Part shown: positions 1 through 4,952 of the stretch, piece by piece
Numbering within the stretch: position 1 is the stretch's first letter
Layout: the number at the start of each line of letters is the position of its first letter
Source: Bifidobacteriaceae bacterium
Lineage (GTDB): Bacteria > Actinomycetota > Actinomycetes > Actinomycetales > WQXJ01
NCBI GenBank assembly: GCA_031265345.1
Contig: JAISCU010000268.1
Location: 1-8,731 of the forward strand
Length of the DNA: 8,731 bases
Reading direction: 5' to 3'
The notes under the pieces: model-generated
The model's input: the letters and a program-made list of their open reading frames with translations, nothing else
Database searches by the model: none
Told to the model about the DNA's origin: nothing
Position numbers and translations under genes: made by a program

Positions 1-53
1 ACGATCCGGCAGATGTCCTCGGGGACGTCGAGTGTGGCACGATAGGTGACCAA
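1..53 (-). CDS. IS5-type transposase, N-terminal fragment (runs off the window)
   Basis: Only the first 17 codons are in the window. They read (M)VTYRATLDVPEDICRIV from a TTG at 53 on the minus strand. The TYRATLDVP opening is one I recall from actinobacterial IS5-type transposases, whose catalytic DDE domain lies further downstream and would be outside this window. The start is supported by an AAGGA ribosome site ending 7 nt before the TTG. The frame stays open further upstream as far as a stop near 147, so a longer protein from a GTG near 126 cannot be excluded. The insertion sequence end should lie at about 60-185, because base composition changes from GC-rich to AT-rich near 183, but without the other end I cannot define its terminal inverted repeat. 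The family call rests on a very short stretch and on memory, so it is tentative. Confidence 0.45.
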   Translation of the reverse strand, partial: MVTYRATLDVPEDICRI

Positions 54-192
54 TGCGGGGTCCTTCAGGGGAAGATGGACTGTTACACGATCAGCTTCCC
101 GGCCGAGGGCCCCGCATCCGCGCACGCCACGCCGCGTCCCCGCAGGTCAACCCCAACAGTCAGGCATCAACCAACCCGGCCTGGTGAGAAAA

Positions 193-245
193 CCTCATTA
201 ATCGAAAATACGGGTATTTCCATATTGCTGCGCGATTAGGTGAGG
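193..245. repeat. Imperfect long inverted repeat (potential hairpin) in an AT-rich stretch
   Basis: The left arm 193-204 (CCTCATTAATCG) pairs with the right arm 233-245 (CGATTAGGTGAGG) over 12 positions, with one bulged G and one G-T wobble. A smaller AAATA/TATTT hairpin sits inside at 206-219. The stretch is clearly more AT-rich than the rest of the window and lies between the candidate transposase and the DUF1540 gene. A 10-bp palindrome TGCAATTGCA (254-263) follows. It could be an operator, a terminator-like structure for a transcript coming from the left, or part of the insertion sequence end. The sequence alone does not decide. Confidence 0.5.
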
Positions 246-286
246 CAAGCCTTTGCAATTGCATTCGGGCATTACCGTTGATTGAT

Positions 287-315
287 TTGCATTGCGACGA
301 ATGGTGTTGTATGAC
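287..315 (+). promoter_or_regulatory. Predicted sigma-70-like promoter of the DUF1540 gene
   Basis: A -35-like TTGCAT (287-292) and a -10-like TATGAC (310-315) are separated by 17 bp, which is the ideal spacing. They lie in AT-rich DNA upstream of the gene at 367. Transcription would start near 322 and give a leader of about 45 nt containing the AGGAAGGA ribosome site. A second overlapping pair (TTGCGA 292-297 and TTATAT 317-322) has 19-bp spacing and is less good. Confidence 0.5.
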
Positions 316-366
316 TTTATATGGCGCGAATACCGAATACGCCCCGCGATCAGGAAGGAATTCACA

Positions 367-669
367 ATGATGACTCTGGAAGAAATGTCGAAGGTTTCCG
401 CGTGCTCGGTCACCGGTTGCTCCTACAACGAATCTGACGCCTGCCATGCTGGCGCCGTCACAATCGCCGGTCCGTCCGGCCAGGCTGGGTGCGCCACCTT
501 CATCCCGCTGACCGTCAAGGGCGGGTTTGGGCAAGTGATTGCCGCCGTCGGCGCCTGCCAGCATCTCGAATGCACTCATAACAGTGCGCTCGAGTGCGGC
601 GCCCCGGCGATCCAGGTCGGCCTGCGCGGCGCGACCAACGCCGACTGCCTGACTTTCGCGGCCGCCTGA
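367..669 (+). CDS. Small cysteine-rich protein with two DUF1540-type modules
   Basis: This is a 100-aa protein of unknown biochemical role with two copies of a four-cysteine module. Copy one is Cys13-x4-Cys18-x7-Cys26-x15-Cys42 (VSACSVTGCSYN ... CATF). Copy two is Cys64-x4-Cys69-x7-Cys77-x16-Cys94 (VGACQHLECTHN ... CLTF). This CxxxxCxxN...C...C(x)TF layout matches DUF1540, a family with no established function. The eight conserved cysteines suggest metal binding, which is inference. There is no signal peptide or membrane segment, so it should be cytosolic. The start at 367 is chosen because AGGAAGGA (352-359) ends 7 nt before it. A second ATG follows immediately at 370. The ORF extends upstream to an ATG at 292, but that ATG lies inside the predicted promoter. 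The gene is monocistronic and converges with the antitoxin gene, with 22 bp between their stops. Confidence 0.75.
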   Translation: MMTLEEMSKVSACSVTGCSYNESDACHAGAVTIAGPSGQAGCATFIPLTVKGGFGQVIAAVGACQHLECTHNSALECGAPAIQVGLRGATNADCLTFAAA

Positions 670-691
670 CCACCAGCGCGTCGCCCGCCCG

Positions 692-958
692 TCAGGTGTG
701 CAGAAGGTATGCGCTCAGGGCGGCGCGGGCGACCTCCGAGCGGGACTGGTTCGTTTGCGCTGCGGCCGCCGACAAAGCAGCATCGATATCTGCGGTGATC
801 CGGACGGGAAGGACCGTGCTCGCGCCCGGTCCGAGCCGCGGGCGACCTCGCCTCTTCAATTCGGCCACGTCGTAGCCGCGTTCTGCCTCGTCGGCCCACG
901 CTTGGACGTCACGGTCGGTGATCGGGCGACCGTTCGGCGCTGTCCCATAATTCGTCAT
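692..958 (-). CDS. Ribbon-helix-helix (CopG/BrnA-like) antitoxin
   Basis: The 88-aa product has a C-terminal ribbon-helix-helix fold. The DNA-binding strand is about residues 47-56 (STVLPVRIT), followed by two helices ending in RSEVARAALSAYLL. The N-terminal half (NGRPITDRDVQAWADEAERGYDV) is a segment typical of actinobacterial antitoxins in toxin-antitoxin pairs. A GRPRLG patch at about 38-43 could contact the DNA minor groove. The ATG at 958 overlaps the TGA of the upstream candidate toxin (ATGA), and AAGGAG lies 5 nt before it, inside the toxin's last codons. By analogy with RHH antitoxins it should neutralise the toxin and, as a dimer, repress the shared promoter upstream of 1206. The RHH assignment is strong. 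The antitoxin role follows from the gene pair. Confidence 0.8.
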   Translation of the reverse strand: MTNYGTAPNGRPITDRDVQAWADEAERGYDVAELKRRGRPRLGPGASTVLPVRITADIDAALSAAAAQTNQSRSEVARAALSAYLLHT

Positions 959-1206
959 TGTTTCTCCTTTCTCGGCAGCAGGTCGAGCATCGCAGCGCGG
1001 GCTCGCATGGCGTGGATGACGATTCCCGTTCCCTCTTCATTGATCAAGACCACCGTCTCGAGCAGGCGGGCCTCGGAGTCAAAGCCGAGGCGCAACTCTC
1101 TGATCGGATCATCGCCAAGTCTGTAGGCGGTGATGAAGCACTGGGCGGCGAGGAGGGCATCGTCAGAACGTACTCCATGCTTCCGAGCCGACTGCGCGAC
1201 CTTCAT
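955..1206 (-). CDS. Candidate toxin, BrnT-like small protein
   Basis: The 83-aa protein begins MKVAQSARKHGV. Its layout resembles BrnT/RelE-like toxins: an N-terminal helix with a KHGV motif, a strand with GFDSEARLLETVVL (about 41-54), and a last strand with GIVIHAMRAR (61-70). BrnT toxins are ribonucleases, and in brnTA the toxin also precedes an RHH antitoxin, so gene order fits. I see no catalytic residues I can name with confidence. The ATG at 1206 has no spaced Shine-Dalgarno; only GGA abuts it directly. A -10-like TATACAAT ends 6 nt before the ATG, which suggests a leaderless mRNA. The open frame continues upstream to about 1545, but that stretch crosses the 23-bp repeats and lacks coding character. 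The protein could instead be a non-toxic DUF-type partner of the antitoxin. Confidence 0.65.
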   Translation of the reverse strand: MKVAQSARKHGVRSDDALLAAQCFITAYRLGDDPIRELRLGFDSEARLLETVVLINEEGTGIVIHAMRARAAMLDLLPRKEKQ

Positions 1207-1212
1207 TCCATG

Positions 1213-1220
1213 ATTGTATA
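1213..1220 (-). promoter_or_regulatory. Predicted -10 box of the toxin-antitoxin operon
   Basis: On the minus strand the sequence reads TATACAAT and then six bases to the toxin ATG at 1206. The TACAAT hexamer is a good -10 element, and its position would put the transcription start at or next to the ATG. No convincing -35 hexamer is visible 16-18 bp upstream, so this promoter may be weak or depend on an activator. Confidence 0.4.
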
Positions 1221-1366
1221 CGAAATTCGCCTTTGTGCCTTGGCGTGGCACGCATCGTCCTGATTCCCAGGCCGGGATGATTGCGGCCTCGGGTGTTGCA
1301 GGAGGTGGGTGCGCGGCATCGGCGGTGTGGGCACGAAACCACCGCTGGGACGGCCCGGACGTTTGC

Positions 1367-1458
1367 GACCAATTGGGCACAGGACGCTTGGCCAAATGGG
1401 CACAGGTACCCTGGCCAAATGGGCACAGACTCCTTGGCCAACTGGGCATCTCATGAGA
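1367..1458 (+). repeat. Four tandem 23-bp repeats upstream of the DUF4143 ATPase
   Basis: Units begin at 1367, 1390, 1413 and 1436, exactly 23 bp apart with no spacer. The shared core is GGCCAAATGGGCACAG. Units 2 and 3 match it perfectly, unit 1 starts GACCAATTGGGCACAG, and unit 4 is GGCCAACTGGGCATCT. Units 2 and 4 are preceded by TT, which makes the 8-bp palindrome TTGGCCAA at 1388-1395 and 1434-1441. The period is not a multiple of three and the stretch lies between divergent genes, so it is not coding. The layout looks like a tandem protein-binding array that ends directly over the predicted ATPase promoter. Confidence 0.85.
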
Positions 1459-1462
1459 TGAT
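1434..1462 (+). promoter_or_regulatory. Predicted leaderless promoter of the DUF4143 ATPase gene, overlapped by a 14-bp palindrome
   Basis: A -35-like TTGGCC (1434-1439) and a -10-like GATGAT (1457-1462) are 17 bp apart. Each matches four of six consensus bases. They would start transcription at about 1469-1470, on the ATG itself, which agrees with the absence of a Shine-Dalgarno. The perfect palindrome CATCTCATGAGATG (1447-1460) covers the spacer and the start of the -10 box, an ideal repressor position. The palindrome is certain. The promoter is a prediction. Confidence 0.4.
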
Positions 1463-1469
1463 TTGACCC

Positions 1470-2729
1470 ATGGGGACCGCATCGACCAGCAATTATCTTT
1501 CCAGGCGAGCAGCAGAACCCATCCGCGAAGCGCTCGGGGACACACGGGTGGTTCTTGTCAACGGTGCCCGCCAAAGTGGTAAGAGCACCCTGGTTCGCCG
1601 GATCGGCCGAAGCATAGGAGCGGTCTGGTACACCCTGGACGATGCCGCAACCCGCCAGCACGCGGCGGACGACCCAACCGAGTTCGTGCGTTTGGACGAG
1701 CACATGATCATCGATGAGGTCCAACGCGACCCGGACCTCCTGCTCTCGATCAAGGCGCTTGTCGATGAGGAACCAGAGCCGGGTCGGTTCCTGCTGACGG
1801 GCTCGGCGCGAGTGTTGGGTCTGCGCGACCTGCCTGACACGCTTATCGGCCGGATGGAAACAGTCGAGCTTTGGCCCTTGTCGCAAGGAGAAATCGACGG
1901 AACGCCCGACGGGTTCATCGACGCGGCATTCAGCCTTGGCCCGGAACTGAGGCACGAATCGAAGATCACCCGCAACGAGTACATAGAGCGGATTGTCCGG
2001 GGCGGATTCCCCGAGGCCGTCCGGCGTTCCGAGCGGCGTCGGGCGGCCTACCTGGTCGGATACGTCGCAGACCTGATCAATCGCGACGTCATGCGACTGA
2101 GTGAGATCGAACGCGGCCCTGAGATGCATGCCCTGGTACGGACGCTGGCCGGCCGGTCGGGGCAAACCATATCGCTGGCTGGGATCGGCTCATCGATTGA
2201 ACTGGACCACAAGACCGTGCAGCGTTACCTGCGACTCCTGGAGGAGGTCTTCCTCGTCAAGCGCGTTCCGCCCTGGACGCGCCGGATCAGTTCGCGCGGC
2301 ACTGGCCAGTCCAAGGTTGCGTTCGTCGACTCTGGCGTGGCGGCTGCTGTGTTGGGCATGGGCGCGGCACGCTTGCGCAAGCCTGGTGCGCCGCTGGGCG
2401 GCTTGCTGGAGGGCTTCGTGGCCATGGAGATCGCGCGCCAACTGTCTTGGTCCACGACCGACGCGACCATGACGCATTTTCGCACCAAGGATCGGGTCGA
2501 GGTCGACATTGTGCTTGAGAACCGCCTCGGTGAAGTGATCGGCATCGAAGTGAAGGCCTCGTCCACGCCGGTCCCCGGCGACTTTCGAGGCCTTCATCAC
2601 CTCGCTGCGAGGGTCGGCGACGATTTCATCGCGGGCTACGTTCTGCACATGGGTGCGCACACGCTTCCGGCCGGTCCTAAGATGCGGTCGGTGCCGGTAT
2701 CGGCGCTCTGGCAGGTTGGAGCACCGTGA
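1470..2729 (+). CDS. AAA ATPase with C-terminal DUF4143 domain
   Basis: The 419-aa product is a P-loop ATPase of the AAA_14/DUF4143 type, whose cellular role is not established. The Walker A motif is GARQSGKS (residues 32-39), Walker B is MIIDEVQR (79-86), and a sensor-1-like LLTGSAR lies at 108-114. The middle has RGGFPEAV and a winged-helix-like segment that includes KTVQRYLRLLEEVFLV. The C-terminal third has LLEGFVAMEIARQL followed by VEVDIVLE and IGIEVKAS, which together look like a degenerate PD-(D/E)xK nuclease fold as known in DUF4143 proteins. Length is normal for the family. ATG 1470 has no clear ribosome site, so a leaderless transcript is likely. The gene stands alone, diverges from the toxin-antitoxin pair and has the tandem repeats at its front. 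Such ATPases are common in accessory regions. Confidence 0.88.
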   Translation: MGTASTSNYLSRRAAEPIREALGDTRVVLVNGARQSGKSTLVRRIGRSIGAVWYTLDDAATRQHAADDPTEFVRLDEHMIIDEVQRDPDLLLSIKALVDEEPEPGRFLLTGSARVLGLRDLPDTLIGRMETVELWPLSQGEIDGTPDGFIDAAFSLGPELRHESKITRNEYIERIVRGGFPEAVRRSERRRAAYLVGYVADLINRDVMRLSEIERGPEMHALVRTLAGRSGQTISLAGIGSSIELDHKTVQRYLRLLEEVFLVKRVPPWTRRISSRGTGQSKVAFVDSGVAAAVLGMGAARLRKPGAPLGGLLEGFVAMEIARQLSWSTTDATMTHFRTKDRVEVDIVLENRLGEVIGIEVKASSTPVPGDFRGLHHLAARVGDDFIAGYVLHMGAHTLPAGPKMRSVPVSALWQVGAP

Positions 2730-2762
2730 CCTGGGCCGCGAATTCTGACTTGCACGGGTTCT

Positions 2763-2792
2763 GGGGACGCCAGATGGCCGCCGCGTGTCCCC
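2763..2792 (+). terminator. Possible hairpin terminator after the ATPase gene
   Basis: GGGGACGC (2763-2770) can pair with GCGTGTCCCC (2783-2792) over 8 bp with a two-base bulge and a 12-nt loop, 33 nt after the ATPase stop. No T-run follows. In high-GC actinobacteria terminators without a T-run are usual, so this is plausible but weak. Confidence 0.3.
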
Positions 2793-2852
2793 GGAAGGCC
2801 GAGAAGTCCGAGTCCGCCGCCACCGGCGATTGCGGCCAGACTTGGCGCCGCG

Positions 2853-2882
2853 TTGAGGAACGAGCCCGGTTTCTGGCACAAT
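2853..2882 (+). promoter_or_regulatory. Predicted promoter of the rpsP operon
   Basis: TTGAGG (2853-2858) and CACAAT (2877-2882) are 18 bp apart, each matching four of six consensus bases. Transcription would start near 2889 and leave a leader of about 125 nt before rpsP. The leader is GC-rich until about 2980, then holds AAAGGAAG (2997-3004), the rpsP ribosome site. No coding sequence is apparent between 2730 and 3015. I see no specific ribosomal-protein binding motif in the leader. Confidence 0.4.
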
Positions 2883-3015
2883 GGCTGTTCGTATGTGTGC
2901 CTGACGGACCCTCTCAACCATCTCGCACGCGTCCCGCTTGCCGTTCAGGCTGCCCACCCCACTGGGTCGCCCGCGCGGACACCCATCTAAGAATGCAAAG
3001 GAAGTAACTGCTGCC

Positions 3016-3861
3016 GTGGCTGTGAAGATTCGGCTCAAGCGCCTGGGAAAGATCCGGGCTCCCTACTACCGCATCGTGGTCGTGGACGCGCGCGCCAAGC
3101 GCGATGGCCGCGTGATCGAAGAGATTGGCAAGTACCACCCGACCGAGGACCCCTCCTACATCGAGGTTAACTCGGAGCGGGTCCAGTATTGGCTGTCGGT
3201 TGGAGCCCAGCCGACCGACCCGGTCCTGGCTCAGCTCAAGCTGACCGGCGACTGGCAGAAGTTCAAGGGCCTGCCGTACGAGGAAGGCACGTTGAAGGTT
3301 CCCGCGCGCCAGGCCGCTGCCGCCGCTGCGGCGAAAGCCGTGGAGGAAGCTGAAGCCGAGGCCCTGAAGAAGGTCACCGCCCAGACCGAGGCGAGAGCCA
3401 AGGCGGAGGCGGAGGCGAAGGCCAAAGCTGACGCTGAAGCGGCCGCTGCGGCCAAGGCTAAGGCTAAGGCAGAAGCAGACGCCGCCGATGCCGCTCAGGC
3501 AGCCCCGCCCGCACCCCCGGCTGAGGTCGGGTCGGCTCCGGCGTCAGACGAATCGGTCGCCAAGGCCGAAGACGAACCCAAGGTCGAGGCGGCACCTGGG
3601 TCCAAGCCCGAGCCCAAGCCTCAGGCAAAGCCCGCGCCCGCTGCGGCTCAGGCGACGGTTGAGCCACCGCCTGCTGCCGAGGCCGCTCCCATAGCTGAGC
3701 CCAAGGTCGCCGACGCGCACGGGGCGGCCGTGCAGGCGAAGGCTGGGCCCGAAAGCGACGCCGAGCCCAAGCCGGGCGCAGCCGTCGAGGCCAAGGCTGA
3801 GGCTGACCAGGACGCTGAGCCCGCAGCCGAGTCCAAGGCCGACGAGGCGCCGGAGTCCTGA
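3016..3861 (+). CDS. rpsP: 30S ribosomal protein S16 with a very long Ala/Lys/Glu/Pro-rich C-terminal extension
   Basis: Residues 1-95 are a canonical S16, which binds 16S rRNA and is needed for 30S assembly. The start [20 protein letters not shown] and the segments [17 protein letters not shown] (54-70) and [12 protein letters not shown] (76-87) are typical of Actinomycetota. GTG 3016 is chosen by homology; AAAGGAAG ends 11 nt before it, a long but usable spacing. The remaining 185 or so residues are unusual. About 97-165 is an Ala-rich, alternating Lys/Glu segment expected to form a single charged helix or coiled coil. About 163-281 is Pro/Ala/Glu/Lys-rich and probably disordered. S16 is about 80-90 aa in most bacteria and about 140-170 aa in many actinobacteria, so 281 aa is exceptional. 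The gene heads the operon, and its TGA overlaps the khpA ATG by one base. Confidence 0.95.
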   Translation: MAVKIRLKRLGKIRAPYYRIVVVDARAKRDGRVIEEIGKYHPTEDPSYIEVNSERVQYWLSVGAQPTDPVLAQLKLTGDWQKFKGLPYEEGTLKVPARQAAAAAAAKAVEEAEAEALKKVTAQTEARAKAEAEAKAKADAEAAAAAKAKAKAEADAADAAQAAPPAPPAEVGSAPASDESVAKAEDEPKVEAAPGSKPEPKPQAKPAPAAAQATVEPPPAAEAAPIAEPKVADAHGAAVQAKAGPESDAEPKPGAAVEAKAEADQDAEPAAESKADEAPES

Positions 3862-4100
3862 TGCTGGCACGGGCTTTGGAACACCTGGTGCGGGGAATCG
3901 TGGACGATCCGGACGGCGTCACGGTGCGCTCGCGCCGCAACCGGCGTGGCGAGTTGCTCGAGGTGCGGGTCGCCCCGGACGATCTGGGCCGGGTGATCGG
4001 CCGCAACGGGCGCACCGCCCGCGCTCTGAGGGCTGTCACCAACGCGCTGTCCCCCTCCGGCGACGTCCGGGTCGACGTGGTCGACACCGACCGCCGCTGA
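3861..4100 (+). CDS. khpA: KH-domain RNA-binding protein KhpA (YlqC family)
   Basis: The 79-aa protein is a single KH domain. The nucleic-acid-binding GxxG loop is seen as GRVIGRNGRTARALR (about residues 43-57), preceded by the strand ELLEVRVAPDD. KhpA proteins bind RNA, often as dimers with KhpB/Jag, and have been linked to cell division and sRNA biology in Gram-positive bacteria. A position between rpsP and rimM is its usual place in Actinomycetota and Firmicutes. The start ATG overlaps the rpsP stop (TGATG), which implies translational coupling, and GGAG lies 5 nt upstream within rpsP. The length is normal for the family and nothing is missing. Confidence 0.93.
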   Translation: MLARALEHLVRGIVDDPDGVTVRSRRNRRGELLEVRVAPDDLGRVIGRNGRTARALRAVTNALSPSGDVRVDVVDTDRR

Positions 4101-4174
4101 GCGTCGCCTTGGCGATCGAGCCTTCGACGGACGCGCCGAATTCTTCGTCTCGGAAGCATGGGAAGGTCTGAGCC

Positions 4175-4945
4175 ATGGAAGTAGTCGTGGCGGTGATCGG
4201 CCGTCCCCACGGGATCAAGGGCGACGTGATCCTGGACGTGCGCACCGACCAGCCGGCACTCCGCTTCCAGGTCGGCACGGCTTATGAACTGGACCGCAGT
4301 GGGGCTGTCACGCCAGATGCGGCACCGGAACGACTGACCCTGAGCCGTTACCGGGACAACGCCAAGCAGGTCGTCGCCAGTTTCTCGGAGGTCCATGGCA
4401 GGAGCGCCGCCGAGGCACTGCGTGGCATCAAGTTGCTCGCCGAAGTGGACCCGCAAGAGGAACCCGAGGCCTGGTACCCGGATCAACTGCGGGGCGCGGC
4501 GGTGGTCTTGCCGGACGGCACCCCCGTGGGGACGGTGAGCGACTTGGTGACCATGCCCGGCCAGGACCTCCTTGAGATCAAGCAACCTGATGGCCCCGCC
4601 GCCTGGGTGCCGCTGGTCAAAGCCCTGGTGCCGGAAGTCGATGTGGCGAACATGCGAATCGTGATCGACCCGCCCGCCGGACTGGTGGCGGCTCGTCCCG
4701 AGGCGCCGGAGCCCGCAGAACCCGCTGGCACTGCAGAACTCGCAGAACCAGCCGACCCCGCAGAATTGGCTGAACCAGCTCAAACTGGGGACCCCGCAGA
4801 CACTGGTGACCCCGCAGATACTGCGGACCCCGCTGACGCCGCAGGACGCGCCGATACCGCAGCCCCCGCCGACTCGGCGGACCTCGCAACTCCTGCGGAC
4901 CGTGCGGTCCCCGGGGACCGCACGGACCCCGCTAGGGACCGGTGA
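4175..4945 (+). CDS. rimM: Ribosome maturation factor RimM with a low-complexity acidic tail
   Basis: RimM helps assemble the head of the 30S subunit by binding S19 and pre-16S rRNA. Residues 3-88 form the RimM beta-barrel domain ([16 protein letters not shown]...). Residues 99-170 form the PRC-barrel domain (WYPDQLRG..., [40 protein letters not shown]). From about 174 to 256 the protein is an Ala/Asp/Pro/Glu/Thr repeat tail with no known domain. RimM is usually 165-185 aa, so this one is about 75 residues longer. ATG 4175 is fixed by GGAAGG (4161-4166) and an in-frame TGA at 4169-4171. The 74-nt gap after khpA is the largest inside the operon and holds only weak stem-loops. The stop lies 7 nt before trmD. 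Confidence 0.94.
   Translation: MEVVVAVIGRPHGIKGDVILDVRTDQPALRFQVGTAYELDRSGAVTPDAAPERLTLSRYRDNAKQVVASFSEVHGRSAAEALRGIKLLAEVDPQEEPEAWYPDQLRGAAVVLPDGTPVGTVSDLVTMPGQDLLEIKQPDGPAAWVPLVKALVPEVDVANMRIVIDPPAGLVAARPEAPEPAEPAGTAELAEPADPAELAEPAQTGDPADTGDPADTADPADAAGRADTAAPADSADLATPADRAVPGDRTDPARDR
4784..4837 (+). repeat. Three 18-bp tandem repeats in the rimM tail
   Basis: Units at 4784-4801, 4802-4819 and 4820-4837 share ACTGGxGACCCCGCAGAC with a few substitutions (the third has CTGACC-like changes at both ends). They encode [12 protein letters not shown] and TADPAD. Looser copies of the GACCCCGCAGA core lie upstream at about 4754. The pattern suggests growth of the tail by replication slippage. Confidence 0.75.
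4897..4928 (+). promoter_or_regulatory. Long GC-rich palindrome at the rimM 3' end, upstream of trmD
   Basis: Bases 4900-4925 are a perfect 26-bp palindrome centred on CCCCGGGG. Allowing one A-A mismatch, it extends to 32 bp (4897-4928). In RNA it would form a stem of up to about 15 pairs with a minimal loop, ending 24 nt before the trmD ATG and 12 nt before its ribosome site GGTGAGG. It encodes the residues [11 protein letters not shown] of the RimM tail. It could pause or attenuate transcription, guide RNase processing, or lower trmD translation. The structure is certain and the role is inferred. Confidence 0.55.
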
Positions 4946-4952
4946 GGCCCGC

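Noticed and set aside
292..366. An upstream ATG for the DUF1540 protein, adding 25 residues
   Set aside because: This ATG sits inside the predicted -35 box and has no ribosome site; AGGAAGGA directly precedes 367.
1367..1458. CRISPR array
   Set aside because: The 23-bp units are head-to-tail with no unique spacers, and no cas genes are seen.
1207..1545. An N-terminal extension of the toxin frame up to 196 residues
   Set aside because: The extra part crosses the 23-bp repeats and the divergent promoter region and lacks coding character. The 83-aa form fits the size of such toxins.
1203..2165. A 320-codon open frame on the minus strand opposite the ATPase
   Set aside because: It shadows the clear AAA ATPase gene, runs through the repeat array and shows no domain.
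2938..3015. An upstream ATG start for rpsP, adding 26 residues
   Set aside because: S16 proteins begin MAVKI, the extra residues are not family-like, and AAAGGAAG lies between the two starts, in place for the GTG at 3016.
4101..4174. A regulatory RNA or internal promoter in the khpA-rimM gap
   Set aside because: Only short stems such as TCGCC/GGCGA are present and no clear -10/-35 pair; nothing beyond chance in GC-rich sequence.
4806..4952. A 49-residue N-terminal extension of TrmD
   Set aside because: It overlaps the rimM tail in another frame. TrmD proteins begin at [10 protein letters not shown], where a ribosome site is present.
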